Source of the DNA: an uncultured Lachnospiraceae bacterium
GTDB taxonomy: Bacteria > Bacillota > Clostridia > Lachnospirales > Lachnospiraceae
Reading direction: 5' to 3'
Assembly: GCA_902476265.1 (NCBI GenBank)
Contig: CABSCP010000013.1
Coordinates: 1 to 64,000, forward strand
DNA: 64,000 bases
In this document: positions 34,100 to 42,339 of the stretch, piece after piece
Layout: every line of letters begins with the position of its first letter
How positions within the stretch are numbered: position 1 is the first letter of the stretch
Notes under the pieces: model-generated
What the model was told of the DNA's origin: nothing
Databases searched by the model: none
The model's input: the letters and a program-made list of their open reading frames with translations, nothing else
Made by a program: the position numbers and the translations under genes

Positions 34100-35893
34100 C
34101 TATTCTGATGCCGGGATCACAATTCTCACCTTAGTACCTGCTCCCTCCGCGCTCTCGATGTCGATTCCATAGCCCTCCCCATACTTCAGCCTGATTCTCT
34201 GGCTGACATTACAGATGCCGATATGCGAACCTCCTGTCCCCTCGCCCGACTGCATTCTTTTTTTCAGATCTTCGAGCTTTTCGGATGACATTCCCATCCC
34301 GTCATCTTCTATGATAATGGAGATATGGTCCTCTTCTTTCCGGATGAGCACGTATATATTTCCGTCACCCTCTTTGGATTCCAGTCCATGAACGATGGAA
34401 TTTTCCACGATAGGCTGCATCAAAAGCGGCAGAATTTTCTCATTTTCAACTTCCTCATCCACTGCAATATGGTATTGGATCCGTTCTCCGAACCGGTATT
34501 GCTGGATTTTCAGGTAATACTCCAGCAACTCTGTCTCGGACGCGATTGTTACGTCCCGGTTCCCGGCCTGAACATTACAGCGCAGGATTTTTGCCAGCAT
34601 TTTTACAAGCTCTTCTATTTCCGGCTGTCCCTGCCGTCTCGCCTTCATCCGTATCGTTTCCAGCGTGTTATACAGGAAATGCGGGTTGATCTGGCTGGCA
34701 AGCATCTTATATTCCGCATCCTTCTGCCTCGTTTTCAGCTGCTCCGCATGAAGCTGCTCCCGGTATACCTCGGCGATCAGCCCCTGGATTTTCCAGATCA
34801 TGGTTGTCAGATATTCATACAACTGGCTGATCTCGTCGTTACCGCCGATCTTATCGTCCAGTTCAAAATTCCCTTCTGCTGCTTTCTGCATCTGTCTGCG
34901 GAAACGGTTTACCCTTCTCCCGAAAGAGAAGGAAAAGACCAGAATCATCAAAATGGAAAGGGCAATGCTGAACATAAAAATCAGCACGCCGTCCCTGCTC
35001 TGCTTGTCCACTTCCTGCAAAATGCTGCTGTAGTTTTGCAGGCTCACAATCTGTATCGCATCCTCCGACTCTTCCAGCGGCACATTATTACAGGTCATCA
35101 CATATTCTTCCCCGTCGCATGTAATATTTCTCTGAATGGTTCCTCCCTTGTCATGGGCCGGCAGATATTCCCGAAAAGAAGAAAGCGGGGGACCTTCTTT
35201 GTTTCCTGCAATTTCGTATTCCCCATTCAGCAAAATCCGGGTGCTCGCCTCACGCTCCGAAAGCGCTTCCTGAATCCGCTCATTTCTCAGATGCATGACG
35301 AGCACGCCCACATCTTTTCCTTTTCTGGTTTTGATCTGACGGGTCAGACAAAGACCGGGGTTTCCCCCTGAGGCGGGCGGCATATACTGCCATGCCACTC
35401 CGCCTCCTTTCTCTTTAATATATCTGTACCATTCACTTTTTCTGATGGAATCGTCTACCCGGACAAATCTCGCATTTCCCGCCAGCGTATCATTTTCCAG
35501 ATAGACGCTGACCCAACTGATCAGATTGGTATAGTAACGGCTGTAAGTATGAAAAGCGGTATATTCCCGGAAATCGTCCACCATATCCTGATAATTCCAG
35601 TATTTCTTAACCGATATTTCCTCCAGCTTTTCATCAAAGTAAAAAAGCTGGGACACATATCTCATCGTGCTGAAATATTCCTGCATCTGGCGCTTCACCG
35701 TTTCCAGTTCGTTAATTTCGGTATCTCTTGCCTGCTGAACCAAAATCCGGTTCGTTCCGTGAATCCAGTAATAACCGATCATCGCGATCGGAAGTACGCT
35801 GCCGATGATATAAATGAAAAACATCCGGTATCCCAGCTTCGATCCCGATAACCGGAATATCATGTTCTGTACTTTTCTCCATGCCTTTTTCAT
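34100..35893 (-). CDS. YesM-like sensor histidine kinase
   Basis: 597 aa. Membrane segments at about 24-44 and 303-323 flank a 260-residue extracellular sensor. HAMP follows at about 325-378. The His_kinase region has QINPHFLYNTLE with H405, the N-box PIVENSIVHGLE, and a G-box DDGMGM with HIGICNVSQRIRL. It autophosphorylates in response to an extracellular sugar signal, possibly via the lipoprotein, and passes phosphate to the YesN-like regulator. GGAGCCAGGC precedes the start, which overlaps the end of an amidase remnant by four bases (ATGA). Confidence 0.93.
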   Translation of the reverse strand: MKKAWRKVQNMIFRLSGSKLGYRMFFIYIIGSVLPIAMIGYYWIHGTNRILVQQARDTEINELETVKRQMQEYFSTMRYVSQLFYFDEKLEEISVKKYWNYQDMVDDFREYTAFHTYSRYYTNLISWVSVYLENDTLAGNARFVRVDDSIRKSEWYRYIKEKGGGVAWQYMPPASGGNPGLCLTRQIKTRKGKDVGVLVMHLRNERIQEALSEREASTRILLNGEYEIAGNKEGPPLSSFREYLPAHDKGGTIQRNITCDGEEYVMTCNNVPLEESEDAIQIVSLQNYSSILQEVDKQSRDGVLIFMFSIALSILMILVFSFSFGRRVNRFRRQMQKAAEGNFELDDKIGGNDEISQLYEYLTTMIWKIQGLIAEVYREQLHAEQLKTRQKDAEYKMLASQINPHFLYNTLETIRMKARRQGQPEIEELVKMLAKILRCNVQAGNRDVTIASETELLEYYLKIQQYRFGERIQYHIAVDEEVENEKILPLLMQPIVENSIVHGLESKEGDGNIYVLIRKEEDHISIIIEDDGMGMSSEKLEDLKKRMQSGEGTGGSHIGICNVSQRIRLKYGEGYGIDIESAEGAGTKVRIVIPASE

Positions 35894-36182
35894 GCCTGGC
35901 TCCTGTCTATGCGCCTGTGCGCCCGTATCAATCCGCGGAAATACCTGTTGAAGTCCCCCGCCCTTTTCACACTCTGCGTATCTGTTATCTGCCTGCTGTC
36001 CATATAGAAGAAAATCTGCGCTCCCTTAATGAAAGCTCCCTCATAGCTGTTCTGATGAACACTCACCACGAGATCCGGATTTACCTCCTCCATCAGAGAA
36101 ATGCGTCGTTTCATATCCTGCACTTTTTTCCTCTGCGCCCCTTCATTGTACAGTCCGTTCTCATCTTCTCTGGTCACGACAA
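35890..36182 (-). pseudogene. N-acetylmuramoyl-L-alanine amidase fragment
   Basis: A frame of about 97 codons matches the middle of an Amidase_3/CwlD enzyme: IIVVTREDENGLYNE, KVQDMKRRISLMEEVNPDLVVSVHQNSYEGAFIKGAQIFFY. The metal-site and N-terminal part is missing upstream, where a 37-bp palindrome begins. The C-terminal sequence after about residue 60 no longer matches and seems frame-shifted (the other frame reads GGGLQQVFPRIDTGAQ). It is inactive but still ends in the ATGA that starts the YesM-like kinase. Confidence 0.75.
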
Positions 36183-36185
36183 TTA

Positions 36186-36222
36186 TGTGGTCTAAAAAGT
36201 TGAGTCAACTTTTTAGACCACA
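36186..36222. repeat. 37-bp near-perfect palindrome at the amidase break
   Basis: TGTGGTCTAAAAAGTTGA and its exact reverse complement flank a single G. The sub-motif ACTTTTTAGA occurs again at 36231-36240, inside a further TAGACT/AGTCTA inverted pair (36228-36251). It abuts the truncated end of the amidase, as an insertion-sequence scar would. The interval 36223-36465 holds no gene. Confidence 0.75.
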
Positions 36223-36465
36223 GTATTTAGACTTTTTAGATGTTGAGTCTATTATCGCAGAAAGTGATCAGGATTAAAAGGTACGCACTATGGGGCGCTC
36301 ACATTACTTTTTTTGAGAAAGTAACAAAAAAGAAGAAAAAAAGCATAAAAAGACTTTGCCGATATTCTGTTCCAATATCTGAAAATCAGCAATGTTTCTC
36401 TATGCCTTTGATATAATTATTCAGTGCCTGATGTTATAAACGATGTGGTGCTAAATTCCGTTTCA

Positions 36466-36477
36466 TTACTCAAACTC
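36466..36477. repeat. Left attachment core (attL)
   Basis: TTACTCAAACTC is identical to the guaA 3' end at 43835-43846. It is followed by CTCGGCGG, loosely like the GGCGG of the gene. This is the expected partial duplicate left by insertion. Confidence 0.65.
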
Positions 36478-36576
36478 CTCGGCGGATAGTCTGAACTGGC
36501 TGTTTTTCTTTGATTTTTACTGAATTTATTATCTATATTCTCCCAAATTTGTTCTCGTATTTGTGCCCGTCAAAAT

Positions 36577-36599
36577 TTTTAGAGCCAAAATAGAGCCAA
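36577..36599. repeat. Left integrase arm sites
   Basis: Two direct copies of TAGAGCCAA 12 bp apart, about 100 bp inside the left core. The same pair occurs near the right end. The interval from here to 36815 shows no gene, only one weak hairpin (36646-36680). Confidence 0.6.
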
Positions 36600-36815
36600 G
36601 AAACCTTTCCAAATTTCCTCTAAGTGTCATTTCTGTTCAAGTGCTAAAATCGCTCCTGTCACGCAATAAAACCCGATTTTAAGTTCATAGGCACAACTTA
36701 TCGTCTATGCACTTTCTCCGTCTAAAAAACCTTATATAATGGGGCTTTTAAACCTCCTAAAGCGTGACATAGTATAGTAGACATTTCAGACAAAATAACT
36801 CATCTTATAATCTCG

Positions 36816-37067
36816 TCAAACTTGAATTTCGCTTTCATTTACAATACCACGATATTCTATGGAATAAAAGATTTCGTTGTCATATTCGTAAGCAGTATAC
36901 GAATACCACCTATTATTATTTTTCAATGTTTCCTTTTGAACAGTATGAAACCGAGCAATCGCATCTTCTTTACTATATTCATCGACTGGAAAGAAGAAAT
37001 GCTCATATGCCCTATCCCCATTATCCCAGCCCATACGTTTTGCACTAATAACATGATATTTTCTCAT
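36816..37067 (-). CDS. Small unknown protein of the mobile element
   Basis: 83 aa starting MRKYHVISAKRMGWDNGDRAYEHFFF. GGAGG lies nine bases before 37067, so the longer frame to 37094 is less likely. Aromatic and charged residues are frequent (NNRWYSYTAYEYDNEIFYSIEYRG) and the fold looks like a small alpha/beta domain. No membrane or signal segment. It is the leftmost gene of the element, without a recognised family. Accessory function unknown. Confidence 0.55.
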   Translation of the reverse strand: MRKYHVISAKRMGWDNGDRAYEHFFFPVDEYSKEDAIARFHTVQKETLKNNNRWYSYTAYEYDNEIFYSIEYRGIVNESEIQV

Positions 37068-37130
37068 ATTCTTAACCTCCAAATTTCCCTTCATCTTTTC
37101 TTTAACCCCAAGTCTATACCATAATACCCT

Positions 37131-37379
37131 CTAATCATCTAACAAATTCTGATAACTCACTCCCAAAACTTCCGCAATAACCTTCAACTCAATATCCGTC
37201 ACAAACCGTTTGCCGCTCTCTATCCTTTGAACAGCATTTTTATCAATGTCCAGCCCTGCTCTTTGAAACATATCAGCCAATTTCCTTTGTGACGTTTTCT
37301 CTGGCAGCTTCTCCCTTATTTCTCTTATCTTCTGTCCACAGATATTGTTGCCGCCGTCCCCTGCTTTATTTTTATACAT
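37131..37379 (-). CDS. XRE family helix-turn-helix regulator
   Basis: 82 aa. The HTH spans KIREIREKLPEKTSQRKLADMFQRAGLDIDKNAVQRIESGKRFV, and the C-terminal helix ends GVSYQNLLDD. AGGAGAGAACTTT precedes the ATG at 37379. It is divergent from the DUF6809 gene, and the 122-bp space between holds a TGACAT/ATGTCA palindrome that it probably binds. It is likely a local repressor of the element's left genes. Confidence 0.8.
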   Translation of the reverse strand: MYKNKAGDGGNNICGQKIREIREKLPEKTSQRKLADMFQRAGLDIDKNAVQRIESGKRFVTDIELKVIAEVLGVSYQNLLDD

Positions 37380-37449
37380 AAAGTTCTCTCCTATTTTTGA
37401 CATTTACTAATTGTTATTTTTTTTATTATATGCTAAACTATAAAATAAA

Positions 37450-37476
37450 TTGACATTTAGTAGATGTCATAAAATA
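37450..37476 (+). promoter_or_regulatory. Operator-promoter of the DUF6809-like gene
   Basis: TGACAT-TTAGTAG-ATGTCA (37451-37469) overlaps the -35 box TTGACA at 37450. A related TGACATTTACTAA lies at about 37398-37410 near the start of the divergent XRE gene. These are likely binding sites of that repressor. Confidence 0.6.
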
Positions 37477-37501
37477 CTTTTTAGCAAAGGAGACACTATT
37501 T

Positions 37502-37798
37502 ATGAAAAGCATATTACTAAGATTGTATGACGGCGAGATTTATCCCGCCGAACAATTCAATCTCAAAACAGAGGAATATCGTTCCATGCGTCAAGCACAC
37601 TACCAACACTATGAAAATTTTATTGAACAGCTAAAATCTCTTGACCCGCCGCTACACGAAAAGTTCATTGATATCATGGACGAGCAACTTGACGAAGTTC
37701 CTCTTGAGCTTTCCGGGACATTCCTTGAAGGCTTCCGTCTGGGCGCGCGGATAATGATTGAAGTATATCAAGAAAACTACACAGACCATGAAGAATAA
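37502..37798 (+). CDS. DUF6809-like protein
   Basis: A 98-aa helical protein (MKSILLRLYDGEIYPAEQF... EGFRLGARIMIEVY) that matches the DUF6809 pattern common on clostridial mobile elements. Two or three helices with a conserved C-terminal GFRLGARIM. AAAGGAGACACTATTT precedes the start. Role unknown. It is one of only three rightward genes of the element and is likely repressed by the divergent XRE protein. Confidence 0.75.
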   Translation: MKSILLRLYDGEIYPAEQFNLKTEEYRSMRQAHYQHYENFIEQLKSLDPPLHEKFIDIMDEQLDEVPLELSGTFLEGFRLGARIMIEVYQENYTDHEE

Positions 37799-37840
37799 TT
37801 TTTCTATCTGCAATTCTTATATCTGACAGCCAAAACATAG

Positions 37841-37898
37841 AGGGCGAAACAACCAATATCCCGCTGTTCGCCCTCTCCATCATGGCGCTAGCGCCATG
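37841..37898. terminator. Two adjacent hairpins
   Basis: AGGGCGAA/TTCGCCCT (37841-37874) and the 18-bp palindrome CATGGCGCTAGCGCCATG (37881-37898) lie between the convergent DUF6809-like and coiled-coil genes. They probably terminate one or both transcripts, although T-runs are short. Confidence 0.5.
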
Positions 37899-37921
37899 TT
37901 CTATATGTAATCAAGGAAAAA

Positions 37922-38227
37922 TTAAATCTCGCGCTCCAACTTCCACAGCTTATGCTTCACTTCCTGCTGGCTTTCATACAACTCGTTCCTCCTGTCACAA
38001 ATTTCTTTTCCTCGCTCTAAGGCTTCTCTAATGCTTTCCCTCCGCTCCGGCTCCCCCTTTTTATATTCCGCCATCAGAGAACGGATTTCATTGTTATTCT
38101 GCTTCCGTTGATTGTCAAGTATAACCCAGTTTACTAACCGCTCCGCTTCCCGGTCTGTCTCAAAATCTGCATATTGTATAACCTTTGCACAAAGCCGGAG
38201 CAAGACTTTTTTCTCCATGTCTGTCAT
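37922..38227 (-). CDS. Small coiled-coil protein translated with the relaxase
   Basis: A 101-aa, highly charged, all-helical protein (KVLLRLCAKVIQYADFETDREAERLVNW, then a Glu/Arg/Lys-rich coil to the end KHKLWKLEREI). Its ATG overlaps the relaxase stop (ATGA), so the two are translationally coupled and may act together. GGAGGTATCGCT is the ribosome binding site. No family recognised. A relaxosome accessory role is an inference from position. Confidence 0.65.
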   Translation of the reverse strand: MTDMEKKVLLRLCAKVIQYADFETDREAERLVNWVILDNQRKQNNNEIRSLMAEYKKGEPERRESIREALERGKEICDRRNELYESQQEVKHKLWKLEREI

Positions 38228-39444
38228 AGCGATACCTCCGTTTTTTTGTATTGTTTAGGAACCGTTAAGCTCATTTCTGCCGCTTTTTGACCCTCAATAA
38301 TAGCTTTTACCTCTTGTTCTCCAAGCCCGGCTTTCAGACGCTCAAAATCTTTTAAGTCAGTTGAGAGCGAAAGATTTTTTTCTTCTGCCTGCTTTACCCG
38401 TCCCTCTAAATAATTGATATTTCTTTGAAGCCGCTCCGCCTGCTGTTTTAATTTATCAGCCGCTTCTATCAACTGGACATTCCGAATAAGCGCCGCCACC
38501 AATGCCTCCTTGACTTTGTCTAACAAGGGCATTGCTTTCTTATCCCGATAAGTTTTTGCCGTTGTCAGAGCCGCCGGTTCCGGCAACTGCCACGCCGGAT
38601 TTTCACGAATGACGTGAATATTCTTCTCTGTTGCTTTTTTATCAGCGGACAGCTTTATGATTTCCTGTTGTATCTCCTGTTTCTTCCCTTGTAACCGTTT
38701 CAAGTCTTTTGTTTCACTGGAAACAGTTTTCTGTATCTCTTGTATGCTCTGGCTGATTTCTTCTTTTTGGGAGGTAAGTATCTGCACCTCCTTTTCTCGT
38801 TCCCGCTTTTCAAAATCCAATACGCTCAAATGTTTTCTATGGGTTCCTTTTTGCTTCCAGATGATACCATGACGCTCCATAACTTTTGCCAGTTCCTGTT
38901 TTTCCGAAGCTATCCACTGGCTCCATTCTGTTTCCTGCTTTGTGCCGCCCTTAAAGCCCATCGAAGCGAGCGCCTGTTTCATGGAAACTCTTGTGTCCAA
39001 TCCCCTCTTACTTTCAGATACGAACGGGACAAAATCTATATGTAAGTGGGGCGTTTCTTCGTCCATATGGAGATGAGCGGAGAATACTTTAAGATTGGGA
39101 TTTCTTTGCTGAAAATTTTTCATAAATTCGTCCAGAATTTTCTTTGCCAATTCGCCGTTTTCGCTTTGGGCATTCATATCGTCTTTGTTGCCTATCTGAA
39201 AAATTACTTCATGAAATAATTTTTCCTGTTTCGATGTCCGTATCTTTTCATAGTAATCATTTATCTTCCTGTCATTTCGTGTCTGCTTTTCATTGTAGCG
39301 TTCTAAGGCTTTATCAAATAATTCGTGGTAGACAGCCTTGATATTTTCGTTACAATATTCTATATTGTATTGAGTATAATCTTCCTTTACATTCTTTGCC
39401 TTGAACGCCCTGCTATTGTGAGTGAGGGAGCCTTTTCCCACCAT
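38224..39444 (-). CDS. MobV-like (Pre/Mob) relaxase
   Basis: 406 aa from the ATG at 39444. The metal-binding catalytic motif FSAHLHMDEETPHLHIDF is at residues 121-138 (H126, D128, E129-130, H133, H135). A long coiled coil covers 210-370. It nicks oriT to start mobilisation. The best ribosome binding site, AAAGGAGG, lies further upstream and leads to an in-frame ATC codon at 39465. From there the protein would begin IERTISGMVGKGS, and relatives I recall begin MERTISGMVGKG. The true start may therefore be mutated or non-standard, with the internal ATG used weakly. Confidence 0.85.
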   Translation of the reverse strand: MVGKGSLTHNSRAFKAKNVKEDYTQYNIEYCNENIKAVYHELFDKALERYNEKQTRNDRKINDYYEKIRTSKQEKLFHEVIFQIGNKDDMNAQSENGELAKKILDEFMKNFQQRNPNLKVFSAHLHMDEETPHLHIDFVPFVSESKRGLDTRVSMKQALASMGFKGGTKQETEWSQWIASEKQELAKVMERHGIIWKQKGTHRKHLSVLDFEKREREKEVQILTSQKEEISQSIQEIQKTVSSETKDLKRLQGKKQEIQQEIIKLSADKKATEKNIHVIRENPAWQLPEPAALTTAKTYRDKKAMPLLDKVKEALVAALIRNVQLIEAADKLKQQAERLQRNINYLEGRVKQAEEKNLSLSTDLKDFERLKAGLGEQEVKAIIEGQKAAEMSLTVPKQYKKTEVSL

Positions 39445-39493
39445 ACCGCTGATTGTCCTCTCGATAGTCTTATCCTCCTTTCAGCAAATCAGG

Positions 39494-39783
39494 GGCGGCG
39501 TTTAAGCCGCCATAGCTTTGTTACTTTCGTCGAAAGTAACGCAAAAGCACTTTTGACAGGTTCCCTATCAAAAATGCAGACCTGCAAGCAGGTTTTGCGC
39601 CCTGCCGGGGGCGAGCTGTCCACAGGACAGCTTATCATCCTGCGGACGGAAGCGGCTGTTTTAGCCGCCTTGCTTCCGCCCTTTATCCGGCTTCTTTTCA
39701 ACTCCGCAACAATACAAAGTCTATATCTTTTGCAACCTTGCAAGTCCAAAGTCCGCAAATTTCATATACTCTGTATTGTTGCG
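39494..39783. other. oriT-like region rich in inverted repeats
   Basis: The 346-bp non-coding gap upstream of the relaxase holds five inverted repeats: GGCGGC/GCCGCC (39494-39511), GTTACTTTCG-T-CGAAAGTAAC (39520-39540), AGCTGTCC/GGACAGCT (39614-39632), GGAAGC/GCTTCC (39648-39677) and CGCAACAATACA/TGTATTGTTGCG (39705-39783, outer arms of 16 bp with one mismatch). Transfer origins normally lie just upstream of a mob gene and consist of such repeats. The nick site cannot be named. Confidence 0.5.
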
Positions 39784-39790
39784 CTGTTCT

Positions 39791-40771
39791 CTATTCCGGT
39801 CTGATTTTATCCAGTTCCCAATACCATGAATTATTTATGCGCTTCGCCCGGACACCTAACTCTTTCTTTGCATTTTCCAATGTCCGTTTCGATATACCCT
39901 GTTCGTCCGCCAGATTAACAATTTCGTTGCTTTGCATGGCATTGTTCGTTTCCGCCAGTTCCCGGAGCAAGCGTTTCGCCTGTTCCATTTTATTTGCTTT
40001 TGGAGCGATACCGCCCAGAACTTCATCAGCCGTAATTTCATAATCTCCAAGCCACTGAAAACCGCCCTCTGAAAGTTCAAAGGCTTTTGGGTGTCCGAAT
40101 GCCGCCAGATTGTTTTTTATCTGGATAACCGCCCTTATATTGGCTTCCCCCTCTACTCTGCCAACCAACAGAACGCTTCTTGCAACCGCAAAGAAGTCAA
40201 TGGAACCCATACCCCGATACGCCGCCTTATTTCCTGCCGCTTTGTTCATGTGACCGACAAGCACAATGGCGCATTGATATTTCTCTGCCAGAGCCGCCAG
40301 CTTCTTTGTCATATCCCTTGCTTCATTTGCCCGGTTCATATCCATACCGCCGCCCAAGTAGGCTTGTATCGGGTCTAAAATAAGCATTTTAGCCTTTGTT
40401 CTTATAATTGCTTCTTCTAAGCGTTCATCTATCATAGAAAGGGATTTTATACTTTCATCAATGACGGAAATATTCTCACAGTCCGCACCCGCCAATTCCA
40501 AACGGGGCTTTACGGTATCGGCAAGCCCGTCCTCCGCTGTCTGATAAATCACATTCAACGGTTCCGTCAACTTCATTTTGCTGTCTAAGCCTTCGCCCTT
40601 TGACAGTTTTGCCGCTATATTGAGTACAAGCGTTGTCTTTCCGTCACCCGGATCGCCTTGAACGATTGTCAGCTTCCCGTATGGGATAAACGGAAACCAC
40701 AGCCAGGATACTTCCTGTGACTGTATTTCCGACATTTTAATCATTTGCAATTCTGTTTTTGTTTTTTCCAT
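39791..40771 (-). CDS. RepA-like AAA ATPase (hexameric helicase type)
   Basis: 326 aa. Walker A GDPGDGKTTLV at about residues 39-49, and Walker B region MLILDPIQAYLGGGMDMNRA. A RecA-fold core is followed by a C-terminal winged-helix-like part (LRELAETNNAMQSNEIVNLAD). This is the AAA_25/RepA family found on plasmids and mobile elements, where it acts as replicative helicase or primase partner. GGAGGGCATT sits before 40771, so the longer frame to 40915, which overlaps the MobC-like gene, is rejected. It suggests that the element can replicate after excision. Confidence 0.82.
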   Translation of the reverse strand: MEKTKTELQMIKMSEIQSQEVSWLWFPFIPYGKLTIVQGDPGDGKTTLVLNIAAKLSKGEGLDSKMKLTEPLNVIYQTAEDGLADTVKPRLELAGADCENISVIDESIKSLSMIDERLEEAIIRTKAKMLILDPIQAYLGGGMDMNRANEARDMTKKLAALAEKYQCAIVLVGHMNKAAGNKAAYRGMGSIDFFAVARSVLLVGRVEGEANIRAVIQIKNNLAAFGHPKAFELSEGGFQWLGDYEITADEVLGGIAPKANKMEQAKRLLRELAETNNAMQSNEIVNLADEQGISKRTLENAKKELGVRAKRINNSWYWELDKIRPE

Positions 40772-40871
40772 AATGCCCTCCATTTCTGAAAAATCATTGT
40801 CACTGGAAAAAACCTCTGCTATACTTATTTTGTGAAACACTGATAACAGAGGTTTTCCAGTTATCACAGCC

Positions 40872-41261
40872 CTAACAGTTGCCGCTGTTGGGGCTTTCTT
40901 CTGCTCCGGCGGCACTATCCTGCCACAGATATTTTGCTCCGTCTAAGACCCACAGGATTGCTTTCAGCATATCAAGACAGTCATTCCGCATATCTTCCAA
41001 CCCCTCCGGCGTTAATGTGATTTCAGTCTTTTCAAACTGTTCTGTCACTTCCCGGATATTGGTCTGCATTACCTTTAGTTCCTCTACTAACTGATAAACC
41101 AGTTCTTTTCTACCGACCACGCACACCCGGTTATAAATGCAGGAACGGACAAAATAATCTTTCTTAGAAAGTCCGCTTGCTAAAATCTTTGCTTCAATTT
41201 CTTCCCTCTCTCTGGGGGAAATGCGAAAGCTGATTGTCGGGTATTTATGTACTCCGCTCAT
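40872..41261 (-). CDS. MobC-like relaxosome protein
   Basis: 129 aa. The N-terminal ribbon-helix-helix (YPTISFRISPREREEIEAKI, SGLSKKDYFVRSC) should bind oriT DNA, and a helical C-terminal half follows (ELKVMQTNIREVTEQFEK). It matches plasmid mobilisation MobC/BfmC-like proteins. It overlaps the integrase stop by four bases, so the recombination and mobilisation genes form one unit. Confidence 0.78.
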   Translation of the reverse strand: MSGVHKYPTISFRISPREREEIEAKILASGLSKKDYFVRSCIYNRVCVVGRKELVYQLVEELKVMQTNIREVTEQFEKTEITLTPEGLEDMRNDCLDMLKAILWVLDGAKYLWQDSAAGAEESPNSGNC

Positions 41262-42322
41262 TTTTCTTCCTCCCTGTTATTTTCAATCTCTAATTTATCC
41301 GCAAGTTCTCCCTGCTTATTGGGATATAAATGTGAGTAAGTATTTAATGTCGTTTCGATTTTCTCATGCCCTAACCGTTCCGCAATCGCCAATGGCGTAA
41401 ATCCCATTTCCACAAGCAGAGAGGCGTGAGAATGACGAATATCGTGCAAGCGTATTCTTTTTACCCCGGAAGCCTTAATACCTCTTATAATTTCATGCTC
41501 CATATAAGACTTAGTAAAACGGAACATTCTTTCGTCTGCCATAATTCCATACAAGTGTGAAATGTACTCTTTTAATTCTTCCGTCAGAAACGGCGGTATT
41601 GTTATGATACGTTTGCTCTTTGGCGTTTTAGGCGGTGTAATAATATCCCTGCCCTCTATCCGCTGATAAGACTTGTTTACAGAAATGGTACGCTTCTCTA
41701 AATCAATGTCATTGTAAGTAAGAGCAAGTAATTCTCCTATCCTCATGCCCGTCCAGTAAAGGAGCAGAAATGCCATTTTTGTTTCCGGCTTCTTCTCCAC
41801 AGTCACAAGAAATTGTTTAAATTCCTGCTTTGTCCAGAACTCCTTTTCCCCGGCGTGGCTCTTTCCAATGCTCCCGGCTTTCCGGCAAGGATTATCTTTC
41901 AAGTCATAATACTGAACCGCATAATTGAAAATTGCCGACAACTGATTATTGACTGTTTTCAGATATGTTTCCGAATATCCTTTTTTAATCAGCGCATTTT
42001 GCCATGCCCGAATATCAGAAGCCTTGATTTCGTACATGCACTTTTTCTTAAAATAAGGAATGATTTTCAAGTCAATAATAAACTTCTTCGTCCGCATGGT
42101 ATTTTCACGCAGACGGTGTTCCATATCCTCGTAATAGATTTGAACAAAGTTTTCAAAATTGATGTCTAAATTTTTCTGCTGTTGTTGCAGAAAATCACGC
42201 TCCCACTGTTCGGCTTCACTCTTCGTTTTGAACCCTCTTTTATTCTTCTTATGGCTCACTCCCTGCCAGTCCTTGTAATAGAATTGACAGCGCCACATCT
42301 TACCGTCTCTTGTTGCCGCCAT
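41258..42322 (-). CDS. Tyrosine-family integrase
   Basis: 354 aa. N-terminal arm-binding domain (residues 1-50, MAATRDGKMWRCQFYYKDW), SAM-like core-binding domain (52-150), and catalytic domain with R194 (TGMRIGEL), a Lys near 235, H293 and R296 (LHDIRH), H319 (LGHE) and nucleophile Y329 (NTYSH). All five catalytic positions are present, so it should be active. The start at 42322 follows AAAGGGGTGCG. It integrates the element at guaA; the TAGAGCC repeats are its likely arm sites. Confidence 0.93.
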   Translation of the reverse strand: MAATRDGKMWRCQFYYKDWQGVSHKKNKRGFKTKSEAEQWERDFLQQQQKNLDINFENFVQIYYEDMEHRLRENTMRTKKFIIDLKIIPYFKKKCMYEIKASDIRAWQNALIKKGYSETYLKTVNNQLSAIFNYAVQYYDLKDNPCRKAGSIGKSHAGEKEFWTKQEFKQFLVTVEKKPETKMAFLLLYWTGMRIGELLALTYNDIDLEKRTISVNKSYQRIEGRDIITPPKTPKSKRIITIPPFLTEELKEYISHLYGIMADERMFRFTKSYMEHEIIRGIKASGVKRIRLHDIRHSHASLLVEMGFTPLAIAERLGHEKIETTLNTYSHLYPNKQGELADKLEIENNREEEK

Positions 42323-42339
42323 AGATACGCACCCCTTTC

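Noticed and set aside
39791..40915. Longer start of the RepA-like ATPase at 40915
   Set aside because: It would overlap the MobC-like gene by 44 bases and has no site; GGAGGGCATT precedes the ATG at 40771.
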